DNA of 64,000 nt, from positions 372,001 to 436,000 of the forward strand of contig CAJSYJ010000003.1 in assembly GCA_910574205.1 (NCBI GenBank), read 5' to 3'. Made by a program: the position numbers and the translations under genes. Under the pieces are notes generated by a model that saw only the letters and a program-made list of their open reading frames with translations, did no database searches and was not told the DNA's origin. The stretch comes from Bacteroidales bacterium (GTDB taxonomy: Bacteria > Bacteroidota > Bacteroidia > Bacteroidales > Rikenellaceae). This document shows, one piece after another, positions 53,810 through 63,472 of the stretch (position 1 is its first letter; each line of letters starts with the position of its first letter).

Positions 53810-55537
53810 ATGAGCTTGGAACTGAGCGAACAGGAACAACTGCGACGTGCATCTCTGGCCGCGTTGCGCGAGCTGGGCATCAACCCCTATCCCGCGGAGC
53901 GCTATGAAGTTACGGCCACGGCGCGTGAGATAGCCGAAAATTTCTCGCCCGAAAAAGGCAACTACCAAAACGTATCGGTGGCAGGCCGCATAATGAGCCG
54001 CCGCATAATGGGTTCTGCCTCGTTCTTCGAGTTGCAGGATTCGACCGGACGCATACAGATATATATCCGCCGCGACGACGTATGCCCCGAGGGGGATACG
54101 ACGCTCTACAACACGGTATTCAAAAAGCTGCTCGACATAGGCGACTTCGTCGGTGTGGAGGGCTTCGCCTTTCTGACCAACACCGGCGAGCTGTCGGTGC
54201 ACTGCCGCCGCTTCACGGTCATATCGAAGTCGGTGCGCCCGCTGCCCGTTGTCAAGCAGAAGGACGGCCAGACATTCGATGCGCTGACCGACCCCGAAGT
54301 GCGCTACCGTCAGCGTTACGTCGATCTGGTCGTCAACCCCGACGTGCGCGAGACCTTCGTCAAGCGTGCCCGCATCATGCAGACCATGCGCGACTTCTTC
54401 AACGAGCGCGGCTATCTCGAAGTGGAGACACCGATCCTGCAACCCATTCCGGGCGGCGCGTCGGCACGTCCCTTCATCACGCACCACAATGCGCTGGACA
54501 TTGATTTCTACATGCGCATCGCCACCGAGCTATACCTCAAACGACTTATCGTCGGCGGCTTCGACGGCGTATACGAGTTCGGCAAGAACTTCCGCAACGA
54601 GGGCATGGACCGCACGCACAACCCCGAATTTACCTGCATGGAGATATACGTCGCCTACAAGGACTATATCTGGATGCAGGAGTTTACCGAGCAGATGTTG
54701 GAGAGGGTCGCCACGGCGGTCAACGGCACGACCGATATCGTGATCGACGGCCGCACCGTATCGTTCAAGGCTCCGTTCCGCCGCGTGACCATGACCGACG
54801 CCATACGCGAGAAGACGGGCTACGACATTACGGGTCAGAGCGAGGAGCAGCTGCGCGAGGCCTGCGTGCGTCTCGATGTCGAGATCGACGAGACGATGGG
54901 CAAGGGCAAGCTCATCGACGCCATATTCGGCCAGTACTGCGAGGCCGATCTGATCCAGCCCACATTCGTTACGGACTACCCTATCGAGATGTCGCCGCTG
55001 TGCAAGCGCCACCGCTCGAACCCCGATCTGACGGAGCGCTTCGAGCTGTTCGTATGCGGCAAGGAGCTGTGCAACGCCTACTCCGAGCTGAACGACCCTA
55101 TCGACCAGCTCGAACGTTTTCAGGAGCAGATGCGACTCTCGGAGAAGGGCGACGACGAGGCCATGCTGATCGACCTGGACTTCGTGCGCGCTTTGGAGTA
55201 CGGCATGCCGTCGTGCTCGGGCATGGGTATCGGCATCGATCGTCTGACGATGTTCATGACCGGCGCCACATCGATTCAGGACGTTTTGTTCTTCCCGACG
55301 ATGCGCCCCGAGAAGAAGGTCGTTGCAGACCCCGTCGAGGCATACACGGCCAAGGGTATAGCCCAGGAGTGGGTGCCCGTCATCCAGAAAATGGGATACA
55401 TTACCGTCGACTCGCTCTCGAAGCTCTCGGCCGGCAAGTTCTTCAACGACCTCTGCGGCTTCAACAAGAAGAACAAGCTCGGGCTGAAAGCCCCCTCTAT
55501 GGAGGAGGTCAAGCACTGGTGCGGCGCCGCCGAGTAA
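53810..55537 (+). CDS. lysS: lysyl-tRNA synthetase, class II
   Basis: A 575-residue class II synthetase that charges tRNA-Lys. The N-terminal anticodon-binding OB domain (about 50-160) contains [19 protein letters not shown]. Motif 2 is [20 protein letters not shown] and motif 3 is [14 protein letters not shown]. The C-terminal extension (about 500-575, [22 protein letters not shown]) is a Bacteroidota-typical tail. The start has a strong promoter module 34 bp upstream. Confidence 0.97.
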   Translation: MSLELSEQEQLRRASLAALRELGINPYPAERYEVTATAREIAENFSPEKGNYQNVSVAGRIMSRRIMGSASFFELQDSTGRIQIYIRRDDVCPEGDTTLYNTVFKKLLDIGDFVGVEGFAFLTNTGELSVHCRRFTVISKSVRPLPVVKQKDGQTFDALTDPEVRYRQRYVDLVVNPDVRETFVKRARIMQTMRDFFNERGYLEVETPILQPIPGGASARPFITHHNALDIDFYMRIATELYLKRLIVGGFDGVYEFGKNFRNEGMDRTHNPEFTCMEIYVAYKDYIWMQEFTEQMLERVATAVNGTTDIVIDGRTVSFKAPFRRVTMTDAIREKTGYDITGQSEEQLREACVRLDVEIDETMGKGKLIDAIFGQYCEADLIQPTFVTDYPIEMSPLCKRHRSNPDLTERFELFVCGKELCNAYSELNDPIDQLERFQEQMRLSEKGDDEAMLIDLDFVRALEYGMPSCSGMGIGIDRLTMFMTGATSIQDVLFFPTMRPEKKVVADPVEAYTAKGIAQEWVPVIQKMGYITVDSLSKLSAGKFFNDLCGFNKKNKLGLKAPSMEEVKHWCGAAE

Positions 55538-55696
55538 CACGCTGCCGGAACAATACGCCGCCGCGGGATATTACGCGGCGGCAACCTACGGGTCGCGCAT
55601 ACGCGAACCGTTTCCTTGCCGAGGGCATGGCCGCCGCAACGTCCGGCTCCGCACTCGGTATGACGAAAACATTTCATTTAATTATACATACAGAAT

Positions 55697-56449
55697 ATGA
55701 GAAAGAAAATCGTAGCAGGCAACTGGAAGATGAACACGCTTCCGGCCGAAGGTGTCGAGTTGGCAAAGGGTGTGGCGGCAGGCCGCGCCGAGGTATGTTC
55801 ATGCGTCAACTTCATCGTATGTCCTCCGTTCACGCACCTGTGGCAGGTGGTCGAGACGTTGAAGGGCACCGACATCGCCGTCGGCGCACAGGACTGCGCA
55901 ACCGAGGCCAAGGGCGCCTACACGGGCGAGATCGCGGCATCGATGATCGCGGCTCTGGGTTGCAAGTACGTCATTCTCGGTCACTCTGAGCGTCGCCAGT
56001 ACTACGGAGAGACATCTGCCACGCTCAACCGAAAAATGGAGCAGGCATACGCCAACTCGCTCACGCCTATCTACTGCGTCGGCGAAAACCTCGAAGAGCG
56101 CGAGGCTGGCCGTCATTTCGACGTGGTAAAGGCTCAGATCGAGGAGGTCGTCTTCAACCTTACGGCCGAGCAGTTCGCCGATCTGGTCATCGCCTACGAG
56201 CCCGTATGGGCCATCGGCACGGGCAAGACCGCTACGGCCGAGCAGGCACAGGAGATCCACGCATATATCCGCGAGGTATTGCGCTCGAAGTTCGGCGCTG
56301 CTGCCGACGAGTGCCCGATCCTCTACGGCGGTTCGTGCAAGCCCTCGAACGCACAGGAGATCTTCGCCAAGGCCGACGTCGACGGCGGTCTTATCGGCGG
56401 CGCAGCTCTCAAAGCCGAGGACTTCCTCGCTATCGGCAAGGGCTTCTAA
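55697..56449 (+). CDS. tpiA: triose-phosphate isomerase
   Basis: A 250-residue glycolytic enzyme that interconverts dihydroxyacetone phosphate and glyceraldehyde 3-phosphate. Catalytic Lys is in GNWKMN, the His electrophile in GHSERR and the Glu base in AYEPVWAIGTGKTA. The GGSCKPSNA phosphate loop is present. Length is normal. It stands alone between lysS and a stable hairpin. Confidence 0.98.
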   Translation: MRKKIVAGNWKMNTLPAEGVELAKGVAAGRAEVCSCVNFIVCPPFTHLWQVVETLKGTDIAVGAQDCATEAKGAYTGEIAASMIAALGCKYVILGHSERRQYYGETSATLNRKMEQAYANSLTPIYCVGENLEEREAGRHFDVVKAQIEEVVFNLTAEQFADLVIAYEPVWAIGTGKTATAEQAQEIHAYIREVLRSKFGAAADECPILYGGSCKPSNAQEIFAKADVDGGLIGGAALKAEDFLAIGKGF

Positions 56450-56467
56450 TCCCTCCGATCATATCTT

Positions 56468-56507
56468 CGACGCCCGGCCGCGATTGTGCGGCCGGGCGTC
56501 GTATTTC
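56468..56507 (+). terminator. hairpin terminator after tpiA
   Basis: A perfect 14-bp GC-rich stem (56468-56481 with 56488-56501) with a 6-nt loop is followed by the weak T tract TATTTCG, 18 bp after the stop. Confidence 0.75.
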
Positions 56508-56565
56508 GTATTGCCGTCAGCAACGGAGCCCTCATCGGGGGTTCGACAAAACCGTGCAGCAGGCG

Positions 56566-57660
56566 TCAGCCAGCCTGCTCGATATAATATTTGACAACCG
56601 TTACAAGCTGCTCGGACAACTTATAAATATCGTTCAGCGACTCTATTCGATGCTTCGTGCCGACCTTATTCTCATCGAATGTTTCGACATACTTGTTTCC
56701 CGTATTGAAATGAAGCCTGCATATCGGCTTGCGATTGTTGTCGTCGAATAGAATCGCGAAATAAGACTGTGCATCACGCTCGACAACACGATCCAGATCG
56801 ACCGCATTGCACAATATAGCCCTTACGATATAAAATCCCTGCAACTCCTCTTCGGTAGTCACTATGCGCGGCTCGTCGAGCTCGTTACCCGACTCCGCCG
56901 ACTCCTCGGCACCCGTTTTCGGCTCCGCATCCTTACTCTCTACAACCGCATTGTCCGATATGGCCGACTTCAGACGCTCGTTCATATAGTCATTGGTATA
57001 CTGCATGAAAGCCTGCTTGACGATCGCTCTGAACTGTTCGAGTATCGCATCGGTAAATCGCCCCGGATATACGGGTCGAGCGAAATATTTGACAAATTCG
57101 TCCGTCGGCTCGCTTACCTCGCGAACGATCGCATTGCGTATCTCGTTAGTGAATTTGAGCTCGCTGGCGGTATTGAGTATAGAATCTATGTTGAAGTAGC
57201 TCTTGTGAAACTCTCTGAGTTTATCGACCTCCGAGGCGCGGTAACGCTCCATATTGAACTCGAAGAACGGCTTCTCATCCATCTTGTTCGTCTCGACCAA
57301 ATCGGTGTAGAAACGATACACGACACCGTTAGTCAATATTCCGAACCGTGCTTTCGACACATGAAAGTAGCGGAACAGCTGACCGTTGTGGGTATTGAGA
57401 TCGGCTTTCCAGTGTTTGCACTCGACCAGCATTATAGGCATGCCGTCCTTGTGTACGGCATAATCGATCTTCTCCCCCTTCTTGATGCCCACATCGCAGG
57501 TAAACTCGGGCACGACCTCCATAGGATCGAACACGTCGTATCCCAACGCTTGCAGGAACGGCAGGACGAACGAAGTTTTGGTAGCCTCCTCGGTACAAAT
57601 ATTATCTTTGAGTTTGATAACACGCTCGCTCAGGAGCTTGATTTAATCTTTGAAATCCAT
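56566..57660 (-). pseudogene. restriction-nuclease-like (HsdR N-terminal-type) gene with a stop at codon 6
   Basis: The frame that encodes this protein is open from the ATG at 57660 except for a TAA at codon 6 (plus 57643-57645). Reading through gives MDFKD, stop, IKLLSERV and continues without a break. Proteins of this family that I know start MDFKDQI..SERV, so a Gln codon CAA has become TAA. Downstream, a PD-(D/E)XK nuclease core is visible: Asp66 in EKIDYAV and ECK at 80-82 after the strand IMLV. A linker (about 220-270) and a C-terminal domain (about 270-363) with ILCNAVDLDRVVERDAQSYFAI follow. The first ATG after the stop is at 57546, which loses about 38 conserved residues. A promoter is intact. 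The gene is probably inactive or poorly expressed, or the base is an assembly error. Confidence 0.82.
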
Positions 57661-57683
57661 GGCAGTTTAGGTTAATAATCATA

Positions 57684-57714
57684 CAAATATAACGTTTTTT
57701 CCGCAAATTACAAA
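57684..57714 (-). promoter_or_regulatory. promoter of the broken nuclease gene
   Basis: On minus, TTTG (plus 57711-57714), a 19-nt spacer and TATATTTG (plus 57684-57691) match the consensus. The leader then has TTAACCTAAAC shortly before the ATG, as in the membrane-NTPase operon at 31.7 kb. Confidence 0.72.
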
Positions 57715-57784
57715 TCGTTCGCGATCAGACGCCGCACACCGGCCGGATGCGGCGACCGTTTTTTTTATTTTATGAAATTTTGAT

Positions 57785-57792
57785 TATATTTG
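57785..57792 (+). promoter_or_regulatory. -7 promoter box for apt
   Basis: TATATTTG lies 29 bp before the apt start. No clear -33 TTG is present. Confidence 0.5.
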
Positions 57793-57821
57793 TACACGGA
57801 TAACCATAAACCGTAAAAACC

Positions 57822-58388
57822 ATGGATCTGCAAAGTGTTCTTAAAACATACAAGGATTTTCCCAAGCAGGGAATAACCTTTTTCGACATCATCCCCTATC
57901 TTCAAGACAAGGAGATATACCGCACTCTTATCGACCGCATCGCGGAGTGTACCACAGCGCCCAACGTCGCGGCTCCCGAGGCGCGAGGATTTCTCTTTAC
58001 CGCCCCGCTGCTGATCGTAAGCCGGTGCGTACACAACATCATCCCGGTGCGCAAAAGCGGTAAGCTGCCTTTCGCCGAGGGCGATCTGCACGAGGTAAAG
58101 ATCGTCAAGGAGTACGGCTTCGACAAGCTCTACTACCGCACCAGCGACATCGCCGCAGGCCTGCCCACGGGCGACGTCATCGAGATATCGATCATCGACG
58201 ACGTGCTGGCTACGGGCGGCACGGCCGAGGGTGTCGCGGAGTCGTTGCAGAGCCTCGTGGTCGAGCGCGGCGGCAAGCAGTATCCCGTCAGAATCAAAGA
58301 GTTCGTCTTCATCGTAGAGTTGGAGGAGCTCGGCGGCGCAGCACGTCTTGAAAAGATAGCACCGGTCAAGTCGATCGTGAAGTTGTAG
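57822..58388 (+). CDS. apt: adenine phosphoribosyltransferase
   Basis: A 188-residue enzyme that salvages adenine to AMP using PRPP. KDFPKQGITFFDIIPYL and APEARGFLFTAPL are Apt-specific, VRKSGKLP is the flexible-loop motif, and IIDDVLATGGTA is the PRPP-binding motif. Length is slightly longer than E. coli Apt owing to an insert near residues 145-160 (ERGGKQYPVRIKEF). It is a single gene followed by a hairpin. Confidence 0.9.
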   Translation: MDLQSVLKTYKDFPKQGITFFDIIPYLQDKEIYRTLIDRIAECTTAPNVAAPEARGFLFTAPLLIVSRCVHNIIPVRKSGKLPFAEGDLHEVKIVKEYGFDKLYYRTSDIAAGLPTGDVIEISIIDDVLATGGTAEGVAESLQSLVVERGGKQYPVRIKEFVFIVELEELGGAARLEKIAPVKSIVKL

Positions 58389-58740
58389 CGGCCGCCGCTA
58401 CGACAGCATAACGGGTCGGGCAGGGCGCAACGCTCTGCCCGACTTGTCGTAATGGCATCCTGCCCCGCTATAACGGCACGGACGCGCCTCGCGCCGGCAA
58501 AACGGCGGGGATGGGGGGGGCTATTCGGGCGCCGTCTCCCCCCGCCCATACAGCGAGAGGACGAAAGCAATAGCGGAATACCGCCCGTAATGGCAGAGCC
58601 GCGAGCGGCCGGTCCATTCTTCGACACAAGGCAGCAACTGCGGTACCGGCATGAAATCGGGGCGGACGGTCGGCATATAATACGTCCCGTTCGCCCCGAT
58701 GATTCACACGGCGTCATTGGTGCCTTTCTCGAAAAGCAGA
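58389..58740. other. intergenic region between convergent genes
   Basis: About 350 bp hold a G-U-containing hairpin gtcgggcagggcg/cgctctgcccgac (58415-58443), a likely weak terminator for apt, and a G-rich run near 58510-58522. No gene is supported; an open frame here is GC-rich and has no features. Confidence 0.55.
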
Positions 58741-60159
58741 CTATTTTTCCGACAGGCCGAACTCTTCGGCCAGCCGCTGCATCATGGCGTAGGCCGCATC
58801 GTATTCGTTTGGGATTTCACCGTCGAGAATGGCATTTTTTATTCTGTCCTTGATTTCGCCGATGATGCTGCACGGCGACAGATCGTAGGTACTCATGATG
58901 ATATCGCCGGTTATGGGCGGCTGGAAGTTGCGTATGCGGTCGCGCTCTTCCAGATCGCGCATCTTGCGGCGCACCAGCTCGAAGTTGGCCATGTAGCGCT
59001 TTACCTTGGCGTCGATGCCCGATGTAATGTCGGCCTCGCAGAGGGTCATGAGCGACTCCACGTCGTCGCCGGCCTCGAACAGAAGACGCCTTACGGCCGA
59101 ATCGGTAACCATATCCTCGGAGAGGATGATAGGACGCAGATGCAGGAAGACCAGCTTCTGCACGAAGCGCATATGTTCGTTCATCGGCAGCTTCATGCGG
59201 CGGAATATCTGCGGTATCATCTTCGAGCCAACGACCTCGTGCTGGTGGAACGTCCAACCGATATGCGGGTCGTAAGCCTTTGTGAGCGGCTTGGCGATGT
59301 CGTGCAGCACCGCAGCCCAGCGCAGCCACAGATCCTCGGAGCGGAGCGCGACGTTATCGAGCACTTTCAGCGTATGTTTGAAGTTGTCCTTGTGGGCATG
59401 GCTGCCGCGGCGCTCGACGCCCGAGAGACGGTGCATCTCGGGGAATATCAACTCCAACAGCCCCGTCAGCTCCAACAGCTCGAAGCCTATCGACGGCACG
59501 GGCGAAGCCACTATCTTGTTGAGCTCGACGATTATGCGCTCGCGCGAGACGATCGATATGCGCTCGCGGTTGCGGCGTATGGCCTCGAACGTCTCGTCGT
59601 AGATGTCGAAGCCGAGCTGCGAGGCGAACCTTATCGCACGCATCATGCGCAGCGGGTCGTCGGAGAATGTTATGTCGGGATCGCACGGGGTGCGTATGGT
59701 GCACTCTTCGAGATCGTACATGCCGTCGAAGGGGTCGACCAGCCGGCCGAATGTCGCGGAGTTGAGCGACCACGCCATAGCGTTGATCGTGAAGTCGCGG
59801 CGGCGCTTGTCGTCTTCAAGCGTACCAGGCTCGACCTGCGGCTTGCGCGAATCGTGCGAATACGATTCGCGGCGTGCGCCGACGAACTCCACCTCGGTGC
59901 CTTGCCAGCGCAGCATCGCCGTACCGAATGTCTTGAATATCGACACCTTGGCGCGCAGCTTGCGCCCCAGATCCTCGGCCACGGCAACGCCGTCGCCAAC
60001 CACCACTACATCGATATCGGTCGAGGGGCGGCGCAGATAGTAGTCGCGCACGAATCCGCCAACGACATAGGCCTCCACGCCGAGGCGGTCTACCGTCTCG
60101 CGTATATGCCCGAAAACGGGGTTATCCAGCGGTGCCGGTATCATCGGCTCAGCGGACAT
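58741..60159 (-). CDS. cca: CCA-adding/poly(A) polymerase-like tRNA nucleotidyltransferase with HD domain
   Basis: A 472-residue class II nucleotidyltransferase. The N-terminal head has VVGGFVRDYYL and STDIDVVVVG (the DxD metal motif), then RRRDFTINAMAW. The HD domain is at about 240-330, HKDNFKHTLKVLDNVA and LHDIAKPLTK. Such proteins add or repair the CCA end of tRNAs; a poly(A) polymerase role is possible, and the head alone cannot separate the two. Its start overlaps the upstream SGNH gene by 11 bp, so translation is probably coupled. Confidence 0.9.
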   Translation of the reverse strand: MSAEPMIPAPLDNPVFGHIRETVDRLGVEAYVVGGFVRDYYLRRPSTDIDVVVVGDGVAVAEDLGRKLRAKVSIFKTFGTAMLRWQGTEVEFVGARRESYSHDSRKPQVEPGTLEDDKRRRDFTINAMAWSLNSATFGRLVDPFDGMYDLEECTIRTPCDPDITFSDDPLRMMRAIRFASQLGFDIYDETFEAIRRNRERISIVSRERIIVELNKIVASPVPSIGFELLELTGLLELIFPEMHRLSGVERRGSHAHKDNFKHTLKVLDNVALRSEDLWLRWAAVLHDIAKPLTKAYDPHIGWTFHQHEVVGSKMIPQIFRRMKLPMNEHMRFVQKLVFLHLRPIILSEDMVTDSAVRRLLFEAGDDVESLMTLCEADITSGIDAKVKRYMANFELVRRKMRDLEERDRIRNFQPPITGDIIMSTYDLSPCSIIGEIKDRIKNAILDGEIPNEYDAAYAMMQRLAEEFGLSEK

Positions 60160-60808
60160 AAGGACGCAACAGCTCTACCCAGACCTTATATCCGTCGGAG
60201 AGCAGATGCAGTCCGTCGTTGGTATAGCGCTCGTCGAGCAGGCCTCGCTCGTCGACCAGAGACGCATAGACGTCGATATAGGGCACTCCGCGCTCGGCGC
60301 ATGCACGCTCGATCATGGCGTTGAGCTCCTCTATCCGCTCGCCCTTGGACCAATGGCTCTTCTTGGGCACCTTGCCCTCGAAGTCCTCGCCGTTGACCGG
60401 GAACACGCTCTGCACATAGAGCTTCGTGCGCGGCGATTCGGCAAGGATGCGGTCGACGACCTTGCATATATTGGCGGCGACGGCATCGGGCGTAGCTCCG
60501 GCTGCCAGATCGTTGGTGCCGATCATCAGGAACAGCTTCGCCGGCTGGCCTGCGACGATCGGATCGAGACGGTCGAGCATCCACTCCGCACGGTCGCCGC
60601 TTATGCCGCGGTTGATGACGCGCGGATTGCCCAGCCACTCGCTCCAATCGCCGTAATCGGTAATGCTGTCGCCCAGAAAGACGATGCTGCTGCGGTGGAC
60701 GGGCAGAGCCGCATAGTGGCTCCTTTTCTGATAATTATAGGCGTTCTGCGCCTCGACGGCCGTGGTGCAGAGCACTGCGGCCAACATGATCGATAAGAAT
60801 CTTTTCAT
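60149..60808 (-). CDS. secreted SGNH/GDSL hydrolase
   Basis: A 219-residue secreted esterase/lipase-like protein with a signal peptide (residues 1-20, ending EAQ). The SGNH blocks are all present: FLGDSITDYG (Ser), NRGISGDRAEWML (Gly), MIGTNDL (Asn) and NDGLHLLSDGY (Asp/His). Length matches the platelet-activating-factor-acetylhydrolase-like or GDSL-family periplasmic enzymes of Bacteroidota. It may deacetylate glycans. It overlaps the cca-like gene by 11 bp. Confidence 0.9.
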   Translation of the reverse strand: MKRFLSIMLAAVLCTTAVEAQNAYNYQKRSHYAALPVHRSSIVFLGDSITDYGDWSEWLGNPRVINRGISGDRAEWMLDRLDPIVAGQPAKLFLMIGTNDLAAGATPDAVAANICKVVDRILAESPRTKLYVQSVFPVNGEDFEGKVPKKSHWSKGERIEELNAMIERACAERGVPYIDVYASLVDERGLLDERYTNDGLHLLSDGYKVWVELLRPYVR

Positions 60809-60897
60809 CTAAAACCGAATTAATATTTTCCTGACGGCGCCTTCCGCACCGCCCCTGCCGCCCGACACGCCGACGGCGACTGTTTATCTATTGACAA

Positions 60898-61617
60898 CTA
60901 TCGTCCCGAAAGACATCTGCGATATATGCCGACCGTATTCTCCAATCCCCAATAGAGCGCGTCGCTTATCAGCGCATGGCCTATCGACACCTCGTCGCAC
61001 CAAGGGATGCGGCATAGGAAATATGCGAGGTTCTCGGTATTGAGATCGTGTCCGGCATTGAGTCCGAGCCCGAGGCGGCGCGCCTCTTCGGCCGCACGCA
61101 GATACGGCTCCACAGCACGCTCGCGGTCGGCGGCGTACTCGCGGGCGTAGGCCTCCGTGTATAGCTCCACGCGGTCGGCGCCGCACTCGGCCGCGCCGCG
61201 CACCATGTCGCAGTCCGGGTCGACGAAGATCGAGACGCGGATGCCCTGCTCGCGGAAGCGGCTGCACGTCTGTGTCAGAAAGCCGCTGTTGCGCACCGTG
61301 TCCCAGCCCGCGTTCGAGGTCAGGGCGTCGGGGGCGTCGGGCACCAGCGTTACCTGCGCAGGCCGCACCTGGTCGACAAGACGGCAGAAGCTGTCGATCG
61401 GATTGCCCTCGACGTTGAGCTCGGTGGATATCGAACGTTTCAGGTCGCGCACGTCGTCGTAACGTATATGCCGCGCATCGGGTCGCGGATGCACCGTGAT
61501 GCCGTCGGCGCCGAAGCGCTCGATAGCCAGCGCCGCAGCCAGAAGATCGGGAACGTTTCCGCCGCGCGAGTTTCGCACTACGGCAATCTTATTGATGTTT
61601 ACACTCAGTTTCGTCAT
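60898..61617 (-). CDS. pdxJ: pyridoxine 5'-phosphate synthase
   Basis: A 239-residue TIM-barrel enzyme that condenses 3-amino-2-oxopropyl phosphate with 1-deoxyxylulose 5-phosphate to make pyridoxine 5'-phosphate. [21 protein letters not shown] and [14 protein letters not shown] are PdxJ hallmarks, and [13 protein letters not shown] and [13 protein letters not shown] form the phosphate site. It is divergent from nadK across a 142-bp region, a common Bacteroidota arrangement. Confidence 0.97.
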   Translation of the reverse strand: MTKLSVNINKIAVVRNSRGGNVPDLLAAALAIERFGADGITVHPRPDARHIRYDDVRDLKRSISTELNVEGNPIDSFCRLVDQVRPAQVTLVPDAPDALTSNAGWDTVRNSGFLTQTCSRFREQGIRVSIFVDPDCDMVRGAAECGADRVELYTEAYAREYAADRERAVEPYLRAAEEARRLGLGLNAGHDLNTENLAYFLCRIPWCDEVSIGHALISDALYWGLENTVGIYRRCLSGR

Positions 61618-61716
61618 AAATTCGGGGTTTAGGCCGAACCTTGAATTATCGGCCGGACAAAATACGAATTAATTCGCTTTCGGATATTTCGCGCCTCGGC
61701 GAAACCAAAACTTTCG

Positions 61717-61724
61717 TATATTTG
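61717..61724 (+). promoter_or_regulatory. -7 promoter box for nadK
   Basis: TATATTTG lies 35 bp before the nadK start; no clear -33 TTG is present. Confidence 0.5.
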
Positions 61725-61759
61725 CCCTGTAAAGTTAAGTATTTTTTTCGTTTCGCCAG

Positions 61760-62629
61760 ATGAATATCATACTTTTTTCGCGCCGCAACTCGGCGCACGT
61801 GGCATCGCAGATCGCCGACATATTCGCCGCACTCGACCGCTACGGCTTCGACTACTCGATAAATGAGGAGTTTGTCGAGGCGGCGCGCGACACGGCCGGC
61901 ATCGTCGTCGACCCCGGCCGGATATACCCGGCTCATAGGGCGCCGCACGGCGATGTGATGATCTGCTACGGCGGCGACGGCACGCTGCTCGACGGCATAC
62001 ACCGCCTCGAAGACCGCTCGACGCCCGTGGCCGGCATCAACTGCGGCAGGCTCGGCTTTCTGACCGAAAACAACGGCGATGCGATAGACGACCTTTTCGC
62101 CCGCATAGCCCGCTCGGAGCTGCGCACCGAACCGCGCACCATGCTCGCAGCCACCTGCCGCGACTGCGGCGGCACGTCTCTCGATGCGCTGAACGAGATA
62201 TCGATACAGCGCCGCGGCGCCACGATGACATCGATCGAGACATACATCGACGGAGAGATGATAGCCACCTACTACGGCGACGGCGTGATAGTCTCGACGC
62301 CCACCGGCTCCACGGCCTACTCGCTCAGCGCCGGAGGGCCTATCGTAGCCCCCTCGTGCCGCTGCCTGGCGGTCGCGCCCATAGCCCCGCACAACCTTAC
62401 GATGCGTCCGGTCGTCATACCCGACACCAGCCGCATCGAGCTGGTGCTGCGCTCGCGCGGACAGGAGGCGCTGCTGACGGCCGACAACCGCACCTACCCG
62501 CTCGAAGACGGAGAGAGGATAGCCATACGGTGCTCCGGCGAGAGGCTTTTTTTGGCGACGCCGCATAATAATTCGTTTTACGACACGTTAAGGAATAAGA
62601 TGATGTGGGGCATCGACCGACGCGATTGA
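61760..62629 (+). CDS. nadK: NAD kinase
   Basis: A 289-residue enzyme that phosphorylates NAD to NADP. The GGDG motif (YGGDGTLLDG, Gly71-Gly74) binds ATP and carries the catalytic Asp73. NCGRLGFLTE and PTGSTAYSLSAGGPIV are the other NadK signatures. Length is normal. uppS follows after 109 bp, with its own -7 box. Confidence 0.97.
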   Translation: MNIILFSRRNSAHVASQIADIFAALDRYGFDYSINEEFVEAARDTAGIVVDPGRIYPAHRAPHGDVMICYGGDGTLLDGIHRLEDRSTPVAGINCGRLGFLTENNGDAIDDLFARIARSELRTEPRTMLAATCRDCGGTSLDALNEISIQRRGATMTSIETYIDGEMIATYYGDGVIVSTPTGSTAYSLSAGGPIVAPSCRCLAVAPIAPHNLTMRPVVIPDTSRIELVLRSRGQEALLTADNRTYPLEDGERIAIRCSGERLFLATPHNNSFYDTLRNKMMWGIDRRD

Positions 62630-62721
62630 TCCGCAGCGAGTTGCCCCTGCACGAAGGATGATGTGGCGGCAGCGGGCGGAGTATTTTGCCCGACATGCTT
62701 TCGTATTAGAATTAAAATTCT

Positions 62722-62729
62722 TACATTTG
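62722..62729 (+). promoter_or_regulatory. -7 promoter box for uppS
   Basis: TACATTTG fits TAnnTTTG and lies 9 bp before the chosen uppS start at 62739. This makes the start near leaderless and argues against the upstream in-frame ATG at 62658. Confidence 0.5.
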
Positions 62730-62738
62730 CAAGTTATT

Positions 62739-63461
62739 ATGACCGATAGAATACCCATACCCCGCCACGTCGCCATTATCATGGACGGCAACGGACGCTG
62801 GGCCACGCAGCTCGGCAGGGAGCGTTACGAGGGGCATATCGCCGGCGTCGAGTCGGTGCGTGCCGCCGTTAAGGCCGCTGTGCGTCGCGGCGTGGAATAT
62901 CTGACGCTCTATGCCTTCTCGACAGAGAACTGGGGACGTCCGGCCGAGGAGGTCTCGGCGATCATGGAGCTGTTCTGCCGCAGCGTGGCCGGCGAGGTCG
63001 ACGATCTGCGTGCGCAGGGCGTGAGGGTCAAGGTCATAGGAGGCAGGGAGCGGTTCTCGCAGAGAGTGGCCGAGCATCTCGACGCCATAGAGTCGCGCAC
63101 GGCCGACTGCGACAAGCTGACGCTGGTGCTGGCCTTCGACTACTCGTCGCGCAGCGAGATCGCGGCGGCGGTAAGGCAGATAGCCTCTCGCGCGGCAGCG
63201 AGAGAGATCGCGGCCGAGACCATAGACGAGAGCACCGTATCGGCGCACCTCTACACGGCGTCGATCCCCGACCCCGACATGATAATCCGCACGGGCGGCG
63301 ACCACCGTCTGAGCAACTTCCTGCTCTGGCAGGCATCATACGCCGAGCTCTATTTCCCGAAGGTGCTGTGGCCCGACTTCCGCGAGGAGCAGTTCGACGA
63401 AGCGCTGAACGAATATGCGCGCCGCGAACGTCGCTTCGGTCTTGTAACAGATAAGAAATAA
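62739..63461 (+). CDS. uppS: undecaprenyl diphosphate synthase (cis-prenyltransferase)
   Basis: A 240-residue enzyme that makes the C55 lipid carrier for cell-wall synthesis. IMDGNGRWA holds the catalytic Asp16, and GVESVRAAVKAAVRRGVEYLTLYAFSTENW, then DPDMIIRTGGDHRLSNFLLWQASYAELYF, are family signatures. The start at 62739 gives the usual length and begins just before the conserved PRHVAIIMDG. An outer-membrane assembly gene begins 11 bp downstream, the usual order in Bacteroidota. Confidence 0.96.
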   Translation: MTDRIPIPRHVAIIMDGNGRWATQLGRERYEGHIAGVESVRAAVKAAVRRGVEYLTLYAFSTENWGRPAEEVSAIMELFCRSVAGEVDDLRAQGVRVKVIGGRERFSQRVAEHLDAIESRTADCDKLTLVLAFDYSSRSEIAAAVRQIASRAAAREIAAETIDESTVSAHLYTASIPDPDMIIRTGGDHRLSNFLLWQASYAELYFPKVLWPDFREEQFDEALNEYARRERRFGLVTDKK

Positions 63462-63472
63462 CAGTGTTTTAG

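Noticed and set aside
62658-62738. Upstream start for uppS
   Set aside because: It would add 27 non-conserved residues across the -7 box at 62722-62729.
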